From Roseiflexus sp. (GTDB lineage: Bacteria; Chloroflexota; Chloroflexia; Chloroflexales; Roseiflexaceae): DNA of 64,000 bases. The notes beneath the pieces are model-generated. The model was not told the origin of the DNA, searched no databases, and saw only the letters and a list, made by a program, of their open reading frames with translations. Below are positions 17,345-27,100 of this stretch, one piece after another. Each line of letters begins with the position of its first letter. The first letter of the stretch is position 1. Where the stretch lies: assembly GCA_017743475.1 (NCBI GenBank), contig JAGHYV010000006.1:1-64000 (forward strand). The letters are read 5' to 3'. The position numbers and the translations under genes were made by a program.

Positions 17345-18370
17345 ATGAGCAAAGATGCATCTGTTGAGAGCAAGGGCACGACGGTCGTTGCCCGACAACC
17401 CGGCATTATTCGCCGCATCCTCCAGCGTCCGGAAACGAGCATTGTCATTGTGCTGGTTGCGTTGAGTCTGTTTCTGTCGCAAAGTAGCGATGCATTCCTT
17501 ACGCCGAGCAATCTGTTCAACATTTTGCGCAATAATGCAGATATCGCCATTGCTGCGCTCGGCGTAACCCTGGTGATTATGGCTGGCGGGATCGATCTCT
17601 CGATTGGATCGACAATGGCACTGAGTGGGCTGGTGGCTGCCATCGCCGTCAGTCAGGGCGGGACGACAGCCTATCAATTGCCCGGTTTCGGATTGCCGCC
17701 AGCACTGGCATTTCTGCTGGGGGTGCTGGCAGGCACGCTAGTTGGTCTGATCAACGGGTTGTTGGTTGTACGGCTCAAGATTCCGCCCTTCATCGCGACC
17801 CTGGGCATGCTGGGCGTTGTGCGCGGTGTAGTCGTGGGGTTGACGAGCGGTCAAACGGTGAGAAACTTTCCGGTTGAGTTTACAAACCTCGGTCAGGGGT
17901 ATGTTGGTCCGGTACCGGTGCCGGTCATTTTTCTCATCGTGCTCGCTATCGCTGTCGGTCTCTTTCTATCATACCATGTTTGGGGGACATACATATATGC
18001 TATCGGCGGTAATGAAACCAGTGCGACGCTGACCGGTTTACCGGTGGAGCGTGTCCGGATCCTGACCTATGTTCTGTCGGGTGCGCTCGCCGGCGTGGGG
18101 GGCGTGCTGGTGGTGGCACGCTTAGGTGTTTCGGCGCCGACCCAGGCGTTGGGATACGAATTGTTTGTGATTGCAGCCGCTGTCATCGGCGGGGTCAGTC
18201 TGTCCGGCGGGCGCGGGACAGTGCTGGGCGCCGTTCTGGGCGCTATCCTGATTGGTGTGTTGAATAATGCTCTGGTGTTGTTGCGAGTCGAGAGTTACTG
18301 GCAACAGGCGTTTACTGGTGGTATCATCTTGCTCTCAGCCCTGGTTGATCGTCTGCGTCAACGGCGATGA
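17345..18370 (+). CDS. Sugar ABC transporter permease (RbsC type)
   Basis: 341 residues with eight to ten hydrophobic segments spread over the whole length. It has the family motif GVTLVIMAGGIDLSIGS near residue 75-90 and GAALAGVGGVLVVARLG-like sequence in the C-terminal half (here SGALAGVGG), the coupling site for the ATPase. It forms the inner-membrane channel of the sugar importer. A purine-rich GCGAGGG sits before the ATG. It lies between the ATPase and binding-protein genes, the normal gene order of ribose-type operons. Confidence 0.95.
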   Translation: MSKDASVESKGTTVVARQPGIIRRILQRPETSIVIVLVALSLFLSQSSDAFLTPSNLFNILRNNADIAIAALGVTLVIMAGGIDLSIGSTMALSGLVAAIAVSQGGTTAYQLPGFGLPPALAFLLGVLAGTLVGLINGLLVVRLKIPPFIATLGMLGVVRGVVVGLTSGQTVRNFPVEFTNLGQGYVGPVPVPVIFLIVLAIAVGLFLSYHVWGTYIYAIGGNETSATLTGLPVERVRILTYVLSGALAGVGGVLVVARLGVSAPTQALGYELFVIAAAVIGGVSLSGGRGTVLGAVLGAILIGVLNNALVLLRVESYWQQAFTGGIILLSALVDRLRQRR

Positions 18371-18433
18371 AGATGCGTAGGGTGGGAGCGAGTTGATAGA
18401 TGTTCGTTCTTCAATAACCAACGGAGGTTGCTG

Positions 18434-19477
18434 ATGGATCAACGCAGACTCTCACGACGGACATTCTTACGGGCTGCGGCTGTGGGTGCGAGCGCCGCAG
18501 TACTGGCAGGCTGCACAACAACTGCCCCCACGCCGCCGCAGCAGACTGGACCCCAACCCACCGCGCCATCAGGTGGGGCGGCACCGCAGCCGCTGACATT
18601 TGTGTGGTCGCCAAAGGCGGTGAACAATCCGGTCTTCGATGTCGCCCGACGTGGCGCCATGGACAAAGCAAAGGAACTGGGCATCACCGTTGAGTGGATC
18701 GGACCGGAGTCCGCCGATGCCCAGAAACAGGCAGAACTGCTTGATGCCGCGATTGCCCGCAAAGTAAACGGCATGGGCATCTCATGCAACGATCCCGATG
18801 CGCTGAAGCCGGTTATTGATCGGGCAATGGATGCCGGTATTCCGGTTATTACGTGGGACTCGGACTCCCCCAATTCAAAGCGCATCACCTTCTACAGTCT
18901 CGACAATGAAGCCGCAGCAAAGAAGGCTGCCGAAGTCATGGTCGAGCTGCTCAAGGATAGTCCGAACAAAACGTATGCGATTCTTACCGGTGTCCCCGGA
19001 GCGCAAAATCTGGAAGCGCGCATCAAGGCGTTCCGCGAAGTTGCCGATCCCGCTGGGTTGCAGTGGGTGGCAACCGATCCGTGTTACGACGATATTCAAA
19101 AGGGCGTCGAAGTCGTCGAGAATCGCCTGACGGCGAATCCCGACCTTGGCGGCTACTTTATGGCAGGCGCATGGCCCCTCTTTGGCGACATCAATGCAAT
19201 GCCTAAGTTTCAGGCTGCTGCTAAAGCCGGCATGAAGACTGTCGCATGGGACATCCTTGAGAACGAGCTGAAATTGCTCAAAGAAGGGCTGGTGCACGCC
19301 CTGATCGGGCAAAAGTTCTACGGCTGGGGCTACGATGCAGTGGGTATTCTGTACGACATCGTGGTGAACAAGAAGACATATCCGCCCTTCGTGGACACCG
19401 GTTTCGATCTGGTGCGCACGCCGGAAGAGGCGGATCGGTTCTTGAAGAAGTGGGAGACGGGGAACTGGAAGGACTAA
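18434..19477 (+). CDS. Sugar-binding lipoprotein of the ABC importer
   Basis: 347 residues. The N-terminus combines a twin-arginine-like motif (SRRTFLRAA) with a lipobox LAGC, the lipidated Cys being residue 27. A Pro/Thr-rich linker follows, then a periplasmic-binding-protein fold of the ribose/galactose class (VFDVARRGAMDKAKELGI, IDRAMDAGIPVITWDSD, YAILTGVPGAQNLEARIKAF). It captures the sugar outside the membrane and passes it to the permease. GGAGG lies six nt before the chosen ATG. A strong terminator lies 35 nt after the stop, ending the operon. Confidence 0.95.
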   Translation: MDQRRLSRRTFLRAAAVGASAAVLAGCTTTAPTPPQQTGPQPTAPSGGAAPQPLTFVWSPKAVNNPVFDVARRGAMDKAKELGITVEWIGPESADAQKQAELLDAAIARKVNGMGISCNDPDALKPVIDRAMDAGIPVITWDSDSPNSKRITFYSLDNEAAAKKAAEVMVELLKDSPNKTYAILTGVPGAQNLEARIKAFREVADPAGLQWVATDPCYDDIQKGVEVVENRLTANPDLGGYFMAGAWPLFGDINAMPKFQAAAKAGMKTVAWDILENELKLLKEGLVHALIGQKFYGWGYDAVGILYDIVVNKKTYPPFVDTGFDLVRTPEEADRFLKKWETGNWKD

Positions 19478-19511
19478 TGCTCCGTCGCCGCTGGTCATAG
19501 GTGATCCCCTG

Positions 19512-19542
19512 GAGGCAACCCGTCGGGTTGCCTCTTGCTTTT
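19512..19542 (+). terminator. Rho-independent terminator of the sugar ABC operon
   Basis: GAGGCAACCC-GTC-GGGTTGCCTC makes a perfect 10-bp stem with a 3-nt loop, followed by TTGCTTTT. It lies 35 nt beyond the binding-protein stop. Confidence 0.92.
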
Positions 19543-19728
19543 CCGACGTGCGTTCCAACGTGCGTAGAGAAAACGTCGTCAAGGATACTGCTCCTCTGCG
19601 CGGCACAAAGATGTCACAGTGTTTCTGGAAGCCAATCCCGTAGCAGGGATGCCCGGAATCTTCTATAATGGCTTTCCCGATTGAGGACCCGCAGGTTGAT
19701 GCGTTGTGTTGACAGAAAGGGACCATTG

Positions 19729-20814
19729 ATGAATCGCCACGACATCCGTTTGCTCCAGGCGGTGCGACTCTATCCTTCGGTGACGATCACGTTGCCGACC
19801 CATCGCACATCACCCGACAACAAGCAGGACCCGATTCGCGTGCGGAATCTGGTGACCGAGGCGACCAATCGGTTGCTCGGTGAGTTTTCCAGGCGCGATG
19901 TCGAGCCGCTGCTTGCTCGTTTGGAGGCGCTGGTCAACGATATCGATTATCGCTACACCCTCGATGGTCTAGCGCTGTTCGTCAACCGCGATATTGGCCG
20001 TCGGTTCATTCTGCCGTTTACGCTGCCGGAGCGTGTTGTGGTGGATGAAACGTTCTGGACGCGCAGCCTGGTGTTTGCACTCAATCGCACGCCACGCTAC
20101 TGGGTGCTGGCGCTCAGTGAACAACCGACGCGCCTGTTTGAGGGGGTGCGTGAGCATCTGCAGGAGATCACCGGGGAAGGTTTCCCGATGACACATACCG
20201 GTCCAGGCGGAGAGCGCGGATTGCCGAATGACCCTGCAATTAATCGTTCGGCGTACCGTGATGAGCGACACCGCCAGTTTTTCCGCCAGGTCAGCGCGGC
20301 ACTGACGCCCTTCATTACGGATGACCCGTTGCCGCTGGCGCTGGTCGGCGTTGATCGATATATTGCCTTCTTCCGTGAAGTGTCGCCGCATGCTGGCGCT
20401 GTGATAACGACACTGACCGGCAGCCATGATAAGACGCCGGCGCACGAACTCGGGAAACTGGTGTGGCCCCTGGTCGAGCAGAACCTGTCTGTCCGCCGCG
20501 CTGGGGCGCTGAAGGAACTCGAAGCAGCGGTCGGTGCGCAGAGGTATGCCTCGACCATTGGCGAGGTCTGGCGGTTTGCCCACGAAGGGCGCGTAAGCGT
20601 GCTCCTCGTCGAAGAGAACTATTATCAACCGGCGCGGATTGCCGCTGATGGCGTCGCATTGACACCGGTAGATGACCCGACGTTGCCGGACGTAGTGGAT
20701 GATGCAGTAGACGAGATCATCTCGATAGTGCTGGAGAAGGGTGGGCGCATGGTTTTCGTGGATGATGGCGCGTTGCCTCAACACCAGCGTATTGCAGTGG
20801 TGCTCCGATACTGA
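19729..20814 (+). CDS. baeRF-family protein (bacterial eRF1-like)
   Basis: 361 residues. The pattern fits the bacterial archaeo-eukaryotic release factor family: an N-terminal segment SVTITLPTHRTSPDNKQDPIRVRNLV, strands LDGLALFVNRD and RYWVLALSEQPTRLFEG, then the C-terminal eRF1 domain-3-like part RVSVLLVEENYYQPARI and DDAVDEIISIVLEKGGRMVFVDD. These proteins are thought to act at the ribosome in rescue or stress, but no member's reaction is settled. The canonical GGQ of eRF1 is not visible. The ATG giving MNRHDIRLLQ has AGAAAGGG upstream; TATAAT at 19664 may be its -10. Single gene. The family call is confident; the role is not known. Confidence 0.75.
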   Translation: MNRHDIRLLQAVRLYPSVTITLPTHRTSPDNKQDPIRVRNLVTEATNRLLGEFSRRDVEPLLARLEALVNDIDYRYTLDGLALFVNRDIGRRFILPFTLPERVVVDETFWTRSLVFALNRTPRYWVLALSEQPTRLFEGVREHLQEITGEGFPMTHTGPGGERGLPNDPAINRSAYRDERHRQFFRQVSAALTPFITDDPLPLALVGVDRYIAFFREVSPHAGAVITTLTGSHDKTPAHELGKLVWPLVEQNLSVRRAGALKELEAAVGAQRYASTIGEVWRFAHEGRVSVLLVEENYYQPARIAADGVALTPVDDPTLPDVVDDAVDEIISIVLEKGGRMVFVDDGALPQHQRIAVVLRY

Positions 20815-21043
20815 TTGCTGCCCGTTGCTGCGTGAAAGCGCCCATGATCTGTCTGACTGTCAGTGATGAGATTGTTCCGGCAGTTTACAGCCTGAACATT
20901 AAACAGCACTTCGGCAACGTGGGATGTGTGCTGAGTTGTGGCGCTCTTCCCTGCCACTATCTTGATCAATTACCTGCGCACCCACCCGATCGATGCGCTG
21001 CACGCTATCGTTCATAATCTTATGGGTCGTCCGAGTAGAACGC

Positions 21044-22027
21044 ATGAATCCCACTGACATCCTGACAACCTTGCAGGCGGCTGGTCGTCCGCTCAGCGAT
21101 TTGGTCGGTTTGCCGCAGCGCGGCATTAGACGGCTGGCGACGGCGCGCCTGCTGGTGGATAAGGCGACGCGTGACCAGATCGTTCTTTTCGAGCCGACAC
21201 TGGCACCGTTCCTGCGACGGATTGTGCGTGGCGTGGATATCCATCCCTGGTATTGCGAACCCTCTCGCTACCTGGTGATGCTGCCGTCGGGATGGAGCGC
21301 TGGAGCGGATGTGCGCGCTGAACAGGCATGGGAACATCTGGCGCAGCGTTGTCCGCCACTCCATCGCCATCTTGCACCAGCAGCAACCCGTAAAACGCGC
21401 GATGTGGCATGGTGGGAACTCCCGGACTGCGACCTGACACCCTTTGCACAGGCGCGCATTGTCTGGCCCACTGCCAGTGTGACAAAGCGGTATGCACTCA
21501 CCGATCCCGGTTATCTGGTCGGCCCTGGCGTCTGTCACATCCCTGCTTCCCTTTTTCTACTAGGGGTGCTGATGAGTCGTCTGGGGTGGCTGGCAGTAAC
21601 GGCGATAGGACGGGTTGGGCAGGTCTACCGGCTGGCGCCAGAGCAGATCGGACGTATACCAATACCGGAGGCGACAGAAAACGAGCGTGCGGCGATTGAA
21701 GCGCTGGTGCAACGGATCATTGACCTAACTCGCGAGCAGGTTGCGCTGGAGCGCCGGTTTACCCAACGGCTGTTGAGGGATTTTGGACCTCCCGGTGCGA
21801 CGCCGGGCGCGCGTCTGGAAAGCTGGTGGGAACTGGATTTTGCGGAGCTGCGCCAGGCGATTGCAGCGCGCTTCGGCGGCGACATCCCGGCACGCTTCCG
21901 GGAACAATGGCAAGCACAGCACGCCGACGCCGTTGTCCGGCGCGCTGCGCTCACCGATACCCGCGCCCTTGCCGAAGCGACGCTGGATACGCGGGTGGCG
22001 ATGCTGTATGGGGTTGATCTACCTTGA
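21044..22027 (+). CDS. Stand-alone TaqI-like C-terminal DNA-specificity domain protein
   Basis: 327 residues. The sequence aligns in kind with the target-recognition region of type IIG/TaqI restriction-modification proteins: [20 protein letters not shown], a stretch ending in [38 protein letters not shown], and [19 protein letters not shown], followed by a helical spacer-like tail ([21 protein letters not shown]). No N6-adenine methyltransferase motifs (NPPY, FxGxG) or nuclease motifs are present in it or its neighbours. It could be an orphan specificity subunit or the remnant of a larger enzyme that still has a clean frame. The ribosome site is weak. Its stop overlaps the convergent lactate permease stop by nine bases. 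Confidence 0.7.
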   Translation: MNPTDILTTLQAAGRPLSDLVGLPQRGIRRLATARLLVDKATRDQIVLFEPTLAPFLRRIVRGVDIHPWYCEPSRYLVMLPSGWSAGADVRAEQAWEHLAQRCPPLHRHLAPAATRKTRDVAWWELPDCDLTPFAQARIVWPTASVTKRYALTDPGYLVGPGVCHIPASLFLLGVLMSRLGWLAVTAIGRVGQVYRLAPEQIGRIPIPEATENERAAIEALVQRIIDLTREQVALERRFTQRLLRDFGPPGATPGARLESWWELDFAELRQAIAARFGGDIPARFREQWQAQHADAVVRRAALTDTRALAEATLDTRVAMLYGVDLP

Positions 22028-23743
22028 AGCAGCGTTGCGCACTGCTTCATCAACCAGCGGATCACTGATACTCAAGCCGTAGATCGCAATCAACCCGATA
22101 GTGCCAGCAACCAGAAGGTAGTAGAGTGTCGGGATCGCTGTCTTACGCAGCGTTGCCCCTTCCTGACCCAGCAGCCCCACCGTTGCCGAGGCAGCAACCA
22201 CATTGTGGATAGCGATCATATTGCCAGCTGCTGCACCCACCGATTGCAGCGCTACAATCGCCGCGCCGGAGATCAGCAGACGCTCGACGACGCCGTGCTG
22301 GAAGAGACTGAACATCAGGTTGCTGACGGTGTTGCTGCCAGCGATGAACGCTCCAAGCGCTCCGATCGTCGGTGCAAAGAGGGGCCAGACACCGCCAACA
22401 TTAACTGCAACCCACTCAGCCATGCTGATCGGCATGCTTGCGATGCCCAGCGCATTGACCCCCGAATTGATATAGACGCGCACCATTGGTACGGTGAAGA
22501 TTAGCACAAAGCCCACACCCAGAATAACCTTGCTCGAATCGCCAATCGCTGCCTGGAGTGCGCTGCGACTCATCCGGTGGATAAAGAAGGTGATCAGCAC
22601 GACCGTGATCAGGATCGATGCTGGCAGATAGAGCGGTGTTGTCGAGGCCGTAATCCCGGTGTCGAAGATGTTGCTCCATTCGATCTTCAGCACTGATCGC
22701 AGCGTGGAACCGATCGGCAGTTGCGGCAGACGGGTCAGCACCAGGAAGAGCGCCACTAGCAGATATGGCGTCCACGCCAGCCAGGTGCTCATCGTCTTCT
22801 TGCCCGTCAGATCATCGAGTTTCATTTCAATGCGACCAAGCCACTCCGGTTGCCACTCGCTCGCCGGTGCAAAATCCCATGTATCCTTCGGCAGCAGAAA
22901 CCGGCGTCGTGCCGCTGCAACGACAATCGCCAGCCCGATCAGCGCGCCCAGAAGTGATGGAAACTCCGGACCCAGCAGGATACCAGTAAGGGTGTAGGGT
23001 ACAGTAAACGCCAGACCGCTGAAAATAGCGAACGGGGCCATCGACAATCCTTCCGTCCACGATTTGTTCTTGCCAAAGAAACGGGTCATCATTACGACCA
23101 TCAGCAGCGGCATGAGCGTGCCGGTTATGCCGTGAATGACTGCGGCGCGCACCGTAATAAGGTGCAGATAGTCGCTAAACGTCAGCCCGACTGCGGCAAG
23201 TTGTGCGTTGAATTCGGGCGTCTCCAGTCCGCCACGCACTCCGACCAGGATTGGAGTTCCCACTGCGCCGAACGTCACCGGAGTGCTCTGCACCATCATC
23301 CCGATCATCACCGCTGCCATCGCCGGGAAGCCGAGCGCAACCATCAGCGGCGCAGCAATTGCTGCCGGGGTTCCGAATCCCGACGCTCCTTCGATGAACG
23401 AACCGAAGAGCCAGCCGATAATGATCGCCTGCACCCGCCGATCATCGCTGATCCTGCTGAACCCATTACGGATGACCGTTACTGCGCCGGAATACTTGAG
23501 TGTGTTGAGGAGCAGAATAGCGCCAAAGATGATCAGGAGAATATCAAACGTAATAAACAACCCCTGAATAGTCGAGGCGACCACTCGCAGCGGCGAAACC
23601 TGCCAAGCAAAGATAGCAATCAGAACGGCGACCAGGTAGACGACCGGCATCGCTTGCCGTGCAGGCCAGCGCAAGCCGACGAGGAGAACCGCTGCAATCA
23701 GGATTGGACTGAATGCCAGCAACGCCTGAAGTCCGAGACTCAT
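22019..23743 (-). CDS. L-lactate permease (LctP family)
   Basis: 574 residues, close to the usual 530-590. About 12-14 hydrophobic segments run through the protein. Family motifs include the early [39 protein letters not shown], the central [20 protein letters not shown] and [20 protein letters not shown]. LctP proteins import L-lactate, D-lactate or glycolate with protons. The ATG giving [11 protein letters not shown] is preceded by GGGAGG. The gene stands alone, so its catabolic partner genes must be elsewhere. The GSNT and GAAAGNM motifs make this a confident family call. Confidence 0.93.
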   Translation of the reverse strand: MSLGLQALLAFSPILIAAVLLVGLRWPARQAMPVVYLVAVLIAIFAWQVSPLRVVASTIQGLFITFDILLIIFGAILLLNTLKYSGAVTVIRNGFSRISDDRRVQAIIIGWLFGSFIEGASGFGTPAAIAAPLMVALGFPAMAAVMIGMMVQSTPVTFGAVGTPILVGVRGGLETPEFNAQLAAVGLTFSDYLHLITVRAAVIHGITGTLMPLLMVVMMTRFFGKNKSWTEGLSMAPFAIFSGLAFTVPYTLTGILLGPEFPSLLGALIGLAIVVAAARRRFLLPKDTWDFAPASEWQPEWLGRIEMKLDDLTGKKTMSTWLAWTPYLLVALFLVLTRLPQLPIGSTLRSVLKIEWSNIFDTGITASTTPLYLPASILITVVLITFFIHRMSRSALQAAIGDSSKVILGVGFVLIFTVPMVRVYINSGVNALGIASMPISMAEWVAVNVGGVWPLFAPTIGALGAFIAGSNTVSNLMFSLFQHGVVERLLISGAAIVALQSVGAAAGNMIAIHNVVAASATVGLLGQEGATLRKTAIPTLYYLLVAGTIGLIAIYGLSISDPLVDEAVRNAASR

Positions 23744-24012
23744 GGAACCATACCTCCCGCTCAACGTCGAACAATGCACTGAGACCGTGCACGCGAAACC
23801 CGCTCGGCGCCTGCCGGGTATACCACGTTCCTGGTGGTGGTGCCAGATTGAAACTTTGTGGTGTCGGGTGCATCATATCAGGGAATGCGCCCGATATTTG
23901 ATGATGGTTGTCAACAGGTTATAACGGGTTGATAACTTTTCTAACGATGAAAGCACCCATTTGCTCGCGCCACTCGCCGTCCCACCACCGGAGACCGGTT
24001 CCTGATAGACCA

Positions 24013-24044
24013 CAGGAGCGATGCAGCATACTGCATCGCTCCTG
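24013..24044 (-). terminator. 14-bp perfect hairpin after the large nuclease gene
   Basis: CAGGAGCGATGCAG-CATA-CTGCATCGCTCCTG is a perfect 14-bp stem with a 4-nt loop. It lies about 70 nt beyond the stop of the minus-strand nuclease gene. A T-tract is lacking in either direction, so the terminator role is probable rather than certain. Confidence 0.6.
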
Positions 24045-24111
24045 AAATATTGAAGGTCCTTATGGTCGCAGGAAGGGGACGCACCCTTTTTCCGCGATTC
24101 CCGATGTTCAC

Positions 24112-27100
24112 CTACCGATTGCCGCCGCCGAAGTCGTCGAGGAGCGCATTGTTCGCCTGGTGATAGAACAGACCAATGCGACCGCCGCGGTTGACGTACA
24201 GGTTGCCGACAACTGTCGTTGTATCGGCAACGCCGATCAGTGTGCAGTTGACGTAGACACGAACCGAGCCGTTAGCCAGGGCGCGCGCGCCAAGCACGTC
24301 GCCGTTGGTAAGGGTCACGTTTGTAAAGACACGCACTGTGCGCCATCCCCATCCAGGCTGGAGTGCCTCAACAACAATCTGGCGGTTCACCGCATCGTAA
24401 GAGACCAGAATGGCGCCTTGCGTCGCGTTTGTGCCACGTCCCTTCAGCAGCAGCGTGTGGTGTGCGCTGTTCGGGTCAATCGTAGTCAGGGTGACGAAGG
24501 CTTCCTGATCATTGCCGAACTGGGTTGTCCACAGAACAACACCGCCTTGCTCGACATCGACCAGGTTACCGGCGATGCGATACTGGTCGAGTTGAGTTGC
24601 ACCGGTCCAGTTGCGTCCCAGCCGTCCATTCGCGCGGTTGAAGGTATCGAGGACGCTGGTCGCCGGGAAGGTTGTGACCTTCACTGTGATCGATTTCACT
24701 TCTTCAACAGCACCCCACTCGTCGATTGAGAAGAACTCAACCAGGTTCGCGCCTTCGCTTGTGATTGCGAAAGGCGTTGTATACGTCTGCCACGGACCGC
24801 TGTTCACGCGGTACTGCGTCGTCGCCGGTTCATCGGTCGTCAGCGTGACCGTTGCGCTGCCAAAGAAGCAATCTGCCGGGCAGAGCGGCGTGGTCGGTCC
24901 GCTGACGCTCGCGGTTGTCACCGGCGGAATAGCGATGCCGTTGAGCAGGATACGTCCGCTTGTTTCCGTCTGCCCGTCAGTGACGCTAAGGGTAATCGTG
25001 ACCGGACCGGCATAATTGAGCGCCGGGGTGAACGTCAGATTCGCCAGCGCTGCATTCACGGTGGCAGGTGCGCCGCTGATCGAGGTTGCGTTGAGCGTTC
25101 CCGCAGTCGCCGGAGCAACTGCCAGCGTCACCGTCACCGGCGCCGAGTCTGGATCGATGACAAATGGGTCGTACAACGCCAGCGGCGGCTCTTCGGTGTA
25201 CGTCTGGGTGAAGAGCAGATCGCCGAGCGGTACGCGCGCCACGGTCAGGTCATTGCTGACTTCGTTGGCTGCCAGAACATACAGCGCGCCGTTGCGTTCG
25301 AACAGCTTGACCCCTTCAGGATTCGTGCCAGCTGGCAACAGCAGGAAGACGTTCGGCGCGGCAGGGTTGGTTACATCAACCAGCGCCACCGACCGGGCGC
25401 GTTCCAGCCCAACAGCAACGATCGCCCGTCCGCCGAATACCTTCGCATCCAGCACCTCCGGCTCGCTGCCGCCGCGATTACTGCGATCATCCGGGTACAG
25501 ACCATAGCGCGCGGCAAGTTCGTCGATCTGGTTGCCGGTATCACCCACCAGCGCACCAGTGAGTGCGTTGAAGACGCTGACCGTGCGACCGCCGCGCACC
25601 CGTCCACTGATTGCACCCGGTGGAATATCGTCGCGCGTATCGCCTTCATCAGCCGTCACGAAGTAGCCGTCGCCGCCGATCTCGATATATGCAATCCCGT
25701 CCGGCTCGCGGAATAGGCTCAACAACCGCGTGGGGTTGAAGCCATCGCCGTTGACCGTATCGAACGCGTGGGTCGTCTTCCCCAGACCGAAGAATGTCAA
25801 GCTGTTGTCCGCCAGGTTGAGACGTACCACGCCGTTGTTCTCCTGGAGAGAAATGTAGGCGTACTGGCTATCTGCCGAGAAGACGACCGATTCCGGTTCC
25901 AGGGTCGCAGGCGTGTTGTCGATGGGCAGTCTGGCAATATCGTCGGTGCGGTTGGTCATGAAACCAGGCGTACTCGCCTGTGAAGGCAACGGGATCTGCG
26001 TGACGTTCAGTGTGGTTGAGGTATCTGGGTCGAAACCGCTCAGGTTTACCACCGTCAGCGACCCCGGTCCGCCGTTGTCACCAATGGCGAAACCCTCTGC
26101 CTCGTTCGCAATTACAGCGTACTGCCCGTTTGGCGAAATGGCGACCGAGTCGGGCTGAATGCCGGTGCTTGCGCTGGCGATCAGCGTTCCGTTCAGGCGA
26201 TAAGCGTAGACCGTCCCATTCACCGGCGCTGCTGCTGGCGCAGCCGAACCGGCAACCGCCAGGAAGTAGTCCTGCGTCGGGTGAATAGCGACCGAGTTCA
26301 ACCCGGTCAATCCGGTAATGGTCGTCAGAACACGAATGTTGAACAGGTCGGTAGTGTCGAGCACATACACGATGCCAGCATCGGCATTGCTCAACACTGC
26401 CCGGTTCCCGCGAATGTCGATAATTTCGGCGCCGGTGATGCCCTGGCTCGCTCCGAAGGTTGCCACTGCCGAGATCGCAATCGGGTCGTTCAGGTTTAAC
26501 CCGACCAGGATCGGATCATGGTCCGAGGTGCGATACTGGTCTGGAGCAAATAGGCTCGTCTGCTGCCCCGTGCTCTTGAAGTTCAGATTGTAGTCCAGCA
26601 CATTCGGCTCATCGGCGTTGATGTGGTATTCTGCCGCCCCGCTCACCTTCGCCAGCGCCGACGGCGACGCCAGTGCGTAGTCGAGCGTCCCCCACTGACC
26701 ATTGAACACGTAGGAGTAGGCGTTCTCGCCGACGAAAGTGCGTACCAGGTCGACGTACCCCGCTGCGCGGAGGACGTCAATCGGCTCTTCCTGTGCATAG
26801 GAGTTGAGGTCGCCTATGATCAGGATGTCCGTGTCGCCTGTGCCGGTCGGGTCGGTCGCCAACCAGGTGATCAACTCCTGCGCCGCATTGCGCCGCACGA
26901 TGTTGCAGTTGCCTGAGCCATCGCCCGCATCCGGCGCATCACACGGGCTACCCTTCGACTTGAAGTGATTGACCACAACGGTCACATCCTCGCTGCTTGC
27001 GCGGTGGCGGAAGGTCTGCGCCAGCGCGGGGCGGTTGCGCGGCACCGAGTCGCCACCGTTGACGAACGCAACCGTGTTGAGTACTGCAGTCCGACCGACT

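Noticed and set aside
19969-20784. 271-codon minus-strand frame opposite the baeRF gene
   Set aside because: No ribosome site and no protein-like motifs; the plus-strand gene is supported by a ribosome site and family pattern.
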